Below, piece after piece: positions 25,938 to 32,687 of a stretch of 64,000 nucleotides of DNA. Position numbers and translations under genes: made by a program. Each line of letters begins with the position of its first letter. Within the stretch, counting starts at the first letter, position 1. The DNA comes from Bisbaumannia sp015645095 (GTDB lineage Bacteria; Pseudomonadota; Gammaproteobacteria; Pseudomonadales; Halomonadaceae): positions 620,001 through 684,000 of the forward strand of contig CP141893.1 in the NCBI GenBank assembly GCA_036871055.1. Direction: 5' to 3'. The notes under the pieces are model-generated. The model saw only the letters and a list, made by a program, of their open reading frames with translations, searched no databases and was not told the DNA's origin.

Positions 25938-26140
25938 TGATTGCTCCTCCCGGCCTCGCCGGGCCGGCCGCACCGGGCAGGACGCCCGCCAGCGTTACCC
26001 CCGGGCCCCCTCGCGGCCGAGAAGAGGGCGGCCCGAAACGCCATTGTCATCCCTGTCACTATAGTGGAGCCGAGGCTGGGGCGGGGAGGCCTGAGGGCCG
26101 GAATAAGGTCGCCGCGGGCCTGGTTCCCGGAACCATACAC

Positions 26141-27340
26141 CTAGGCTTGCGGCTGCATGCCCATCGGCGCACTAGGCCGGTCGCCCACCTCCCGTAGCAG
26201 CCAGACCCCCAGGGCGGCGATGGCCAGCCCCAGGAGGGCGAAGAGCATAAAGGTGGTGACATGGCCTTCGGCGCCGACCAGCCAGCCGGCCAGCGGCGAG
26301 CCGGCGACCTGGCCCACCGAGGTGGCCAGCAGCGGCAGCACCGGGGCGAAGGCGGGGGCCTCGGTCATGATCTGGGTGCTCCTGACCAGGTAGAAGCCGC
26401 TGAGGGTCATGTAGCCGGCACCGAACAGCGCCGCGGAAACCAGGGCGTAGCCGAAGTGGCCGGGATCGATCACCAGCAGCGCCAGGCCGGCGGACATCAC
26501 GGTGAGGGCGATGGCATGGCTCGTGGCCGGGCCGCAGCGGGTGATCAGGTCGCCGGCGCTGGCCCCGGAGAGCCCGCCCAGGCCCACCGCCAGCCACATC
26601 CAGGCGGTCTGGCTCGCGGCAAGCCCGCCGGCGTTGACCACCGCATCGGGGGCGAATACCCAGTAGGCCGCGCTGACGACCCCCACACCGACGGCCAGGC
26701 CACTCAGCCGGGCGATGCCCAGCCACTGGGCCCGACTGACCGGCGCGGCCAGCAGGCGGGGGCGCGAGAGTGAGGTGTGCCGTTCATCCCGAGGCAGGTA
26801 GTAGAGGGCCGCCAGGGCGCCGATGGCCGCCAGGGCGGCGAAGCCGGTATAGGCGCTGCGCCAGGCCTCGGCCCAGAGCAGCACCGCCGGCATGGCAAGC
26901 GCGATCCCCAGGCTGGTGCCCGCATTGATGGTGGCATTGACTCGCCCGCGCAGGTCGGCCGGTACCACCCGATAAACCGCCTGCGCCATCACCGGTGACG
27001 ATAGCCCGGTGCTGATCCCGCAGGTCAGCACGCCGGCGGCCAGCAGCAGCGAGGACGGCGCCTGGGCGATCATGATCAGGCCGACGCCGGCCAGGCCGGC
27101 GGCCGCGACCCCGGTGCGGCGCACGCCGAGGCGCCGCGTCACCAGCGGGGCGACGAGGATCGTGAAGACGAAGCTCAGGAAGGGCAGGGCGCCGATCACC
27201 CCCGCCATGGTGGCGGTGATTGTCAGCTCGTCGCGCATCGCCGGCAGGAAGAGTCCGAACACGAAGCGTGCCAGGCCGTAGGTGATGGCGATGATCCCGC
27301 TGCCGAGGGCCGCCATGCCGAGAGGAGAGAGGGGCCTCAT
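26141..27340 (-). CDS. MFS transporter, YbfB/AraJ-like
   Basis: A 399-residue carrier with about twelve helices. The opening GSGIIAITYGLARFVFGLFLPAMRDELTI is typical of the YbfB/YjiJ group. It shares clear similarity with the divergent carrier at 28178 (ISYGLARFAFGLFVPPIREEL, and both have RGRVNATINAGTS / HGRVSSVMNAGTS). Its start overlaps the TetR gene by 4 bp, so it is expressed with that regulator and probably exports a compound the regulator senses. Confidence 0.85.
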   Translation of the reverse strand: MRPLSPLGMAALGSGIIAITYGLARFVFGLFLPAMRDELTITATMAGVIGALPFLSFVFTILVAPLVTRRLGVRRTGVAAAGLAGVGLIMIAQAPSSLLLAAGVLTCGISTGLSSPVMAQAVYRVVPADLRGRVNATINAGTSLGIALAMPAVLLWAEAWRSAYTGFAALAAIGALAALYYLPRDERHTSLSRPRLLAAPVSRAQWLGIARLSGLAVGVGVVSAAYWVFAPDAVVNAGGLAASQTAWMWLAVGLGGLSGASAGDLITRCGPATSHAIALTVMSAGLALLVIDPGHFGYALVSAALFGAGYMTLSGFYLVRSTQIMTEAPAFAPVLPLLATSVGQVAGSPLAGWLVGAEGHVTTFMLFALLGLAIAALGVWLLREVGDRPSAPMGMQPQA

Positions 27341-27903
27341 TGGGCATCGCTCCGCGCCATCGCGATCAGGGTCTCGGCCAGGGCCCGGGTATCGGCCAGG
27401 GCCGTGGCGGTATCCAGCAGGGCCACCGCCGTATTGCTGCCCTCCAGCACCATAAAGAGGCGCCGCGCCAGGCCGGGGTGGTGGTCCAGCCCGTCGCGGG
27501 CCACCGCGGCCTCCAGGCGAGCCAGCAGGTCGTTCTTGGCGGTCGCCGCCAGGGCATGAAGCTCGGCATTGTGCTCGGCGAACTCGCCCATCGCCTTGGC
27601 CATGATGCAGCCGTGCTGGCTGTGGTGCTCAAGCCAGTCACCGTGGGCATCGATCAACGCCAGGGTCTCCTGTCCCGGCGCCGCCGCGGCCATGGCCGCC
27701 TCCAGGCTGGCGATAAAGCGCTCGTGCCGGGCCGTCAGCACCGCCGCCACCAGGGCCTCCTTGGAAGCGAAGTGGTTGTAGAGCGTCATGCGCACCACCC
27801 CGGCCGCCGCCACGATGCGGTCGATGCCCGTGGCGTGGAAGCCCTGCTCATAGAAGAGCCGTTCGGCGGTGGCGAGCAGTTGGTCGCGTTTCGAGGCAGG
27901 CAT
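27337..27903 (-). CDS. TetR-family regulator
   Basis: A 188-residue regulator with an N-terminal TetR helix-turn-helix (AERLFYEQGFHATGIDRIVAAAGVVRMTLYNHFASKEALV, about 13-52) and a helical ligand-binding part with GCIMAKAMGEF. It precedes and overlaps an MFS gene. A dyad, TAGACCGATCTA, is present 18 bp upstream of its start and overlaps the promoter region, suggesting self-repression and control of the downstream carrier. The divergent MFS gene at 28178 may also respond. Confidence 0.9.
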   Translation of the reverse strand: MPASKRDQLLATAERLFYEQGFHATGIDRIVAAAGVVRMTLYNHFASKEALVAAVLTARHERFIASLEAAMAAAAPGQETLALIDAHGDWLEHHSQHGCIMAKAMGEFAEHNAELHALAATAKNDLLARLEAAVARDGLDHHPGLARRLFMVLEGSNTAVALLDTATALADTRALAETLIAMARSDAQ

Positions 27904-27920
27904 CGGCGGTCGCTCCTGTA

Positions 27921-27985
27921 TAGACCGATCTATCTAAATGCGCGACCATAAAAGTACAGTGCTCCCGGGGCCGTCAATCACTGTT
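27921..27985 (-). promoter_or_regulatory. Promoter and operator of the TetR-MFS operon
   Basis: On the minus strand TTGACG (27973-27978 area) is followed after about 18 bases by TTTTAT, then by the operator-like dyad TAGACCGATCTA at 27921-27932 with a further TCTA repeat. A dyad just after the -10 element fits repression by TetR. Confidence 0.5.
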
Positions 27986-28177
27986 TCGGCGTGTCCGCCA
28001 CGCGGTCGTTTCGGGTAGGGATCGACGTCGTTCTCGGCAATAAGCCGACACTTCGCCCCCGAAAGGCAGGCCAGGGTGGGGCCGATGGTGGGGCTCTCGG
28101 GTGGACCTGTCGACTCGCGCCTTTGGCGTGGCGCATGACGACCATCAACTTCGTAGCGGGACCGAGGGGGGAGCACA

Positions 28178-29461
28178 ATGAGGCTGTCGAGCACAGGGTT
28201 CGCGATTTTCGGGGCCGCGCTGATCGCGATCAGTTACGGGCTGGCCCGCTTCGCCTTCGGGCTCTTCGTGCCGCCGATCCGCGAGGAGCTGGGCCTCACC
28301 TCCTCCATGATCGGCATCATCGGGGCGCTACCCTTGATCAGCTTCCTGCTAGCCACGGTGGTGGCGCCGCTGATCACCGACATCCTGGGGGCCCGCTACG
28401 CGGCGGTGCTCTCCGGTGCCTTCGGCGTCGCCGGGCTGGCGCTGATCAGCCAGGCCAGCGGCCCGCTGATGCTGGGGGCGGGGGTGTTCGCCTGCGGGGT
28501 CTGCACCGGCCTGATGATGCCCGCGCTGACGGCGGCCATGCAGGCGATCGTGAAACGCTCGCTGCATGGGCGGGTCAGCTCGGTGATGAACGCGGGGACC
28601 AGCATCGGCGTGATGGTGGCGGTGCCCACGGTGCTCTTCATGGTCGGCGCCTGGCGCCTCGCCTATGTCTCCTTCGCCGTCCTGGCCGCCCTCGGGGTGA
28701 TCGCCGCCTGGCTCTTCCTGCCGTCGGTCTCGCGGATCGTGCCGGCGAACGCCGCGCCGCCGCCGCCGATCAGCGAGCTGCCCTGGTCGCGTCTGATCAG
28801 GCTCTCGCTGTTCGCCTACCTGATGGGGCTCGTCTCCTCCGCCTACTGGATCTTCGCCCCCGACCTGGTGGTCAGTCTCGGTGGCCTGCCCGCCAGTGCC
28901 ACCGCCTGGCTCTGGCTCGCGGTGGGCGTCGCCGGCCTGGGCGGTGCCGTGGTCGCCGACCTGGCCGATCGCAACAACCCGCCCATTACCCAGGCCCTGA
29001 TGTTGATGATGCTCTCCGCCAGCCTGGCCCTGCTCGCGGCGAGCCCCGCCCAACCGCTGCTGACGGCCTTCTCCGCGCTGGTCTTCGGCCTGGCGTACAT
29101 GAGCCTGACGGGGCTCTACCTGATGACCGGCATTCGCCTCCTGCCCGGCCGGCTGTCGGCGGGACCGGTGCTGCCCTTTATGGCGGTCTCGTTGGGGCAG
29201 GCGACCGGCTCGCCCTTGGTCGGTGGGCTGGTGGAAGGCTTCGGCTATGCCGATGCCTTCGCCATGTTCGCCGCGCTGGGCATCCTGGTGGCCGTGCTCT
29301 CGCCCTTTTACCCGGGCGCCATCGCCCAGGCGGACGAGGAAGAGGTCGAGGAGGAGAGCGGTCTCCAGGCGGCCTATGACCACCAGCTCCAGAACGAGGA
29401 GGGCGAACCGCTGGAGGATCCCCTCGAGGAGGAAGACGAGGCGCCTACCGCCACGTCATGA
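28178..29461 (+). CDS. MFS transporter, YbfB-like, with acidic C-terminal tail
   Basis: A 427-residue carrier related to the one at 26141, with about twelve helices and the same start motif (ISYGLARFAFGLF). After the last helix, residues 385-427 form a very acidic tail with repeated Glu-Glu and Asp-Glu (DEEEVEEESGLQ, then EEDEAPTATS). Such a tail is unusual for the family and may be a cytoplasmic regulatory or binding segment. GGGGGG-type bases precede the ATG; no substrate is evident. Confidence 0.83.
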   Translation: MRLSSTGFAIFGAALIAISYGLARFAFGLFVPPIREELGLTSSMIGIIGALPLISFLLATVVAPLITDILGARYAAVLSGAFGVAGLALISQASGPLMLGAGVFACGVCTGLMMPALTAAMQAIVKRSLHGRVSSVMNAGTSIGVMVAVPTVLFMVGAWRLAYVSFAVLAALGVIAAWLFLPSVSRIVPANAAPPPPISELPWSRLIRLSLFAYLMGLVSSAYWIFAPDLVVSLGGLPASATAWLWLAVGVAGLGGAVVADLADRNNPPITQALMLMMLSASLALLAASPAQPLLTAFSALVFGLAYMSLTGLYLMTGIRLLPGRLSAGPVLPFMAVSLGQATGSPLVGGLVEGFGYADAFAMFAALGILVAVLSPFYPGAIAQADEEEVEEESGLQAAYDHQLQNEEGEPLEDPLEEEDEAPTATS

Positions 29462-29529
29462 GGGGAGCGGGCAGCCGGCCACCCAGGGCCAGGCTGCCCT
29501 CGCGTCCCTGCCGACGCCTTGCCCGGTGG

Positions 29530-29742
29530 TCACTCGGGGTGCCCGTCGAAGACGGCGATGGCCTCGTCCAGGCTGGTGGCCACGGCGTTCCACGGCAGCG
29601 GCGATCCGGCGAAGTGGCAGTGGTAGAGCGCCTCGTCGTCGATCTCGACACGATGGATGCGGTTGCCTCGATCGTCCTGCCAGCAGTCGGCATGGACCTG
29701 CTGCCAGTGGGGGGCGAGCGGGGCGAAGATGGCGATGTTCAT
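29530..29742 (-). CDS. Small conserved hypothetical protein
   Basis: A 70-residue soluble protein (MNIAIFAPLAPHWQQVHADCWQ ... SLDEAIAVFDGHPE). GGAGGAGGG precedes its ATG by nine bases, and the codon use matches the high-GC neighbours, so it is probably real. It ends with a helix of the kind found in small two-layer folds. No family recognised. Confidence 0.6.
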   Translation of the reverse strand: MNIAIFAPLAPHWQQVHADCWQDDRGNRIHRVEIDDEALYHCHFAGSPLPWNAVATSLDEAIAVFDGHPE

Positions 29743-30050
29743 GATGGCTTCCCTCCTCCAGTCGCTCGAGTCTGGCGTCGGCTCAGGGCGCTTTTGGTTG
29801 CCTATGACTTAGACACTATCAGGGCGACGATCCTTTCAGGGCTTGCCTGGACAGGCGAAACCGAGATGCCTCGTATCGCTCCTACCCTCGGTTGCGCGAC
29901 CCGGTTTCTCCAGTGTAGGACAGAATGGAAACAGTAGGTAACATTTAATTACATCTCCGCGTTGTTTCCCTGCCTGGGACTCAGCATCCTTCGGTGCTAG
30001 TCTGGGACGGACACCGATAACGACACCGCCACTACGCAAGGGATGCCCCT
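29743..30050. other. Intergenic region with possible divergent promoters
   Basis: No gene is visible. GC drops around 29930-29960. Near the right end TGCTAGTCT at 29996-30004 reads as an extended -10 for the DUF427 gene, without a good -35. A small hairpin, GCCTG-GA-CAGGC, lies near 29850. The left end should hold the promoter of the small gene at 29742, but no clear boxes were found. Confidence 0.4.
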
Positions 30051-30383
30051 ATGGCGATGGATTCCACCGAACCCCGTATCACCCTGCACCCGCACTCCCG
30101 CCGGGTGCGCGTGGTGATCGACGGCACCCTGATCGCCGATACCACCCGCGCCATCGAGCTCCGCGAACGCGGCTACCCGCCGCGCCAGTACCTCCCCCGC
30201 GACGATGTGCGGATGGAGCTGCTGACCCCCTCCGAGACGGTGACCCACTGCCCCTTCAAGGGCGATGCGACCTACTTCTCGTTTGGTGAGCACCAGGACG
30301 CGGCCTGGAGTTATCAACAACCGTTGGAGGGGATGGAGGCGATTGACGGACGGGTGGTGTTTTATAAGGGCGTGAGCGAATGA
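30051..30383 (+). CDS. DUF427 domain protein
   Basis: A 110-residue DUF427 protein. Typical parts are RRVRVVIDGTLIADTTRAIELRE, YLPRDDVRMELLTPSETVTHCPFKGDATYFS and the ending EAIDGRVVFYKGV. The CPFKGDA motif is the family hallmark. DUF427 proteins have a compact beta fold and no proven reaction. AAGGGATG precedes ATG 30051, with a second in-frame ATG two codons on. It is the last gene with native base composition before the low-GC island. Confidence 0.9.
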   Translation: MAMDSTEPRITLHPHSRRVRVVIDGTLIADTTRAIELRERGYPPRQYLPRDDVRMELLTPSETVTHCPFKGDATYFSFGEHQDAAWSYQQPLEGMEAIDGRVVFYKGVSE

Positions 30384-30617
30384 CGGTTATCGGCCTGAAG
30401 TGGCCTTGTCGGCAAAGGCAGCAGGCACGTTCATTGGGGGGATGCAGCATTCACGGTGATTGGTGTTATTTTTCCGAGTTATACTTAATTTTCAGGATTT
30501 TCAACAAGATAAAATGTGCTCGATGTTCAGCATAATATTGTTGAACGCGCATGCGCACTCAAGTGGAGTATCAAGCATGCTATACAATATAACTGTTAGC
30601 GATACCAAAAGGACCAT

Positions 30618-31496
30618 ATGACAGATAAGAAGCTACAGGGGCTAATGAAGGACTCCGTTCGTGAAGCAAGAAACGCTTTGCGGAGCTTGGACCGTTTGAT
30701 GCATGGCGTGGCCATGATTATCGTCCTCATAGGTATAGTTTTCATTCTTGCTAGTGCAGTTTCAACAACGATTCTAACCGCCGTTTCAATGGTGATTGTT
30801 TTCTCCGTGTCGCTGGCTGTTTATATCAGTACACAAAGCTTCGGAGAGGGCGCCTTGGCGTTAATTTTTGGTTTGGTGGGTATATTTTCGGTTGAATGGA
30901 CAACTGGCGGGTTAGTGGCATTCAACTTTGCATGGGTAGCATTTTCCGGCCTGGCCTTCATAATTGCAGGAATTCGGTCTGCAGGAGATCTTCAGGTTAT
31001 TATGCGAGATGCTGCACAGAGACTAGCTGAATGCCCTAGAGACGTTGCGAATAAGGAAAAGAAGATCGATGACTTGGTTTATAAACACCAAATTGGATCG
31101 ATAGGAGCTGAAGGAGTGGCCAAGATCATTCGCCTGCTTGCCTATCGTGGCGTTTCAGAGGATCTATTTAGCCCTGTTATTGAAGAAACTGGGAGGTTGG
31201 TAAAGTTTACCAGAATCTCATACGACAAGCTGAGTGCTTTTCTTATTGACTTGATTCGGCGATTTGAGGTCGGCACAGTCTCCGAATTTGTAGCGATCGC
31301 ACAAGAGGTTCGTCAGATTCTTGATTCTGTGAAAGCGACTCCGGAGGAGTTCTTTGCTAGTTATGAGGAGAGTCGCAGCCTCCTCTTGGGGGACAGAGTA
31401 GATCACCACCGATTCTTTGTGGCATTGGGGCAAGCCATAGATGAGGGTGTCCAAATTCAGCATGTTCATGCTCGCGTCTCAGAGTTGCTGGGCTAA
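30618..31496 (+). CDS. Low-GC membrane protein of unknown function
   Basis: A 292-residue protein. Residues about 29-125 form three to four transmembrane helices (MIIVLIGIVFILASAV, AVSMVIVFSVSLAVYI, ALIFGLVGIFSV, AWVAFSGLAFIIAGI), and about 130-292 are a helical cytoplasmic domain with KEKKIDDLVYKHQIGSIGAEG. GC content and codon use are clearly lower than in flanking genes, a sign of transfer. Its stop lies inside the first box of an attC-like sequence, as in integron cassettes. GGACC-type bases precede ATG 30618; no family recognised. Confidence 0.65.
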   Translation: MTDKKLQGLMKDSVREARNALRSLDRLMHGVAMIIVLIGIVFILASAVSTTILTAVSMVIVFSVSLAVYISTQSFGEGALALIFGLVGIFSVEWTTGGLVAFNFAWVAFSGLAFIIAGIRSAGDLQVIMRDAAQRLAECPRDVANKEKKIDDLVYKHQIGSIGAEGVAKIIRLLAYRGVSEDLFSPVIEETGRLVKFTRISYDKLSAFLIDLIRRFEVGTVSEFVAIAQEVRQILDSVKATPEEFFASYEESRSLLLGDRVDHHRFFVALGQAIDEGVQIQHVHARVSELLG

Positions 31497-31570
31497 CAAC
31501 AGCGTCAACGCGGACCGACTTCTCCGCTGACGCTCCAAAGCCGTCCGGTTACGCTGGGCGTAAGGCTGTA
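31489..31570. other. attC-like integron recombination site, degenerate
   Basis: Directly at the end of the low-GC gene the sequence GGCTAAC is followed by CAGCGTCAACGCGGAC, and later by GTCCGGTTACGCTG and GGGCGTAAGGC. The two inner stretches are complementary with one extra base, as in attC hairpins with their unpaired position. Boxes are imperfect: the right box reads GTAAGGC rather than GTTAGGC, and the left box has one mismatch to RYYYAAC. No integrase gene is in the window. The call rests on layout and would be a decayed site. Confidence 0.42.
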
Positions 31571-31726
31571 GAAAAAGTCCAGGTGCTTCGAGGTGGGTGC
31601 GCTCGTTAACAAAGTATAATTAGATGTTATGATGAGAGCTGGTCTGGATTATATGAGAGAGTGTGGAAATTAGTGGAAAAATTAACTAAACAGGGGGTTG
31701 AAAGGCTCGTGCCTTTTTCTACAGCC
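31564..31726. repeat. 163-bp unit with perfect 14-bp terminal inverted repeats
   Basis: GGCTGTAGAAAAAG at 31564-31577 is repeated in inverse orientation at 31713-31726. The inside is AT-rich and has no gene, which fits a MITE or a shrunken insertion sequence. It begins within the right end of the attC-like site. A clear target duplication is not visible. Confidence 0.55.
31701..31718 (+). terminator. Small intrinsic terminator candidate
   Basis: AAAGGC, a 4-nt loop TCGT, and GCCTTT followed by two more T lie at the right end of the inverted-repeat unit. It could end rightward transcription from the island gene. Confidence 0.4.
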
Positions 31727-31749
31727 TCGTTAAGTGACTAGAGGGAATT

Positions 31750-32067
31750 ATGTCAGAGATTTCCAAAACCCCTGAGCCTCCATACTACGCGGTGATTTTC
31801 AGTAGTCATCGCACGGAGGGTGACAATGGGTACACTGCAATGGCTGAACGAATGGTGGAGTTGGCATCAGAGCAACCAGGTTTTCTGGGTGTTGAGTCTG
31901 CTAGAGAGAATGTGGGTATCACTGTGTCGTACTGGGAAAATCTTGAGGCAATCATCAACTGGAAGAGAAATATTGAGCATCGCGAAGCCCAGCGGCTCGG
32001 CCATCAGCAATGGTATTCCACTTTTCGGGTTCGGGTGGCAAAGGTTGAGCGTGAGTATGGGGTTTAA
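31750..32067 (+). CDS. Antibiotic-biosynthesis-monooxygenase-fold protein
   Basis: A 105-residue ferredoxin-like protein of the ABM type. Recognisable parts are YYAVIFSSHRTEGDNGYTAMAERMVELASEQPGFLGVESARE and VSYWENLEAIINWKRNIEHREAQRLGHQQWY, which resemble small stress-related members (YgiN/DUF-type monooxygenase-like). Members range from monooxygenases to heme-degrading and purely structural proteins, so no reaction is assigned. AGAGGGA precedes ATG 31750. GC is lower than in the chromosome around it. Confidence 0.78.
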   Translation: MSEISKTPEPPYYAVIFSSHRTEGDNGYTAMAERMVELASEQPGFLGVESARENVGITVSYWENLEAIINWKRNIEHREAQRLGHQQWYSTFRVRVAKVEREYGV

Positions 32068-32100
32068 CCTTGTCTTTATATTCCAATAAGAGAGTGTTTT

Positions 32101-32547
32101 ATGTCTTTTGTTGTTTTTTTCTTGGTTGTCATGGGTTTGTTTTTTCTTAGTTTTCTGTTGGAGTTTTTTAGGTTTGAGCATGGTGTTCCAATTGCTTTAG
32201 TGGATTTGATGTTTTTCCCGCTAACGATGGTGTTGTGTTTTTTGGGTTTGAAGGCGGTGTTTGAGATGGGGAGGAAAGGGGGGCGCGTTGCTGAACTCGA
32301 AATAAGTAATCCGTTGTCTACCTTCGCGTGGATTTCAATCATGGCTATCCCGTTTTCAGTTTGGGTCGCTTGGAATGTTAGAGAAGGGAGTATATCCCCT
32401 TTTGGACCTTTTTCTTTGGGAAGGGGTGGGGTGGTTCATGGATATACCATAATGTCTTTTGGCGCTTCTCTCGTAATTATGTGGATTTTTATTTTTTTGA
32501 AAGTGGCTTTAAAGGTGGTTAGGGGGAAGGGGGGTAGTCGTCTTTAG
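32101..32547 (+). CDS. Low-GC membrane protein of unknown function
   Basis: A 148-residue, very hydrophobic protein with about four helices (2-22, 30-52, 75-92 and 115-138) and few charged residues between. Codon use is strongly T-rich (many TTT and TTG), unlike any native gene here, so recent transfer is likely. No family recognised. AGAGAG upstream may serve as a weak ribosome site. Confidence 0.55.
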   Translation: MSFVVFFLVVMGLFFLSFLLEFFRFEHGVPIALVDLMFFPLTMVLCFLGLKAVFEMGRKGGRVAELEISNPLSTFAWISIMAIPFSVWVAWNVREGSISPFGPFSLGRGGVVHGYTIMSFGASLVIMWIFIFLKVALKVVRGKGGSRL

Positions 32548-32647
32548 GCGTGTTTTGATGTTTTGTTGCTAAGATTTCGTTATTTGCTGGTCGATATGTT
32601 GCATAATTATTCGCCTGAGAGAGTCGTAAATAGCGATAGAAACTGGC

Positions 32648-32687
32648 AAAAACCCGATATCACCAATACTAGTGATATCGGGTTTTC
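32648..32687 (-). terminator. Strong intrinsic terminator of recCBD (bidirectional)
   Basis: A 15-bp perfect stem (AAAACCCGATATCAC and its complement, 8-nt loop) touches the recD stop codon. On the minus strand it is followed by a run of T. From the other side the T-run is shorter, so it may also stop transcription out of the low-GC island. Confidence 0.85.

Noticed and set aside
25298..26140. Phage or plasmid remnant between the oxidoreductase and the MFS gene
   Set aside because: Composition is native, the one gene has a signal peptide and good ribosome site, and no mobile-element feature was seen.
30595..30601. GTTAGCG before the low-GC membrane gene, as a left cassette boundary
   Set aside because: It does not fit GTTRRRY at two positions and no attC arms stand upstream; too weak to call.
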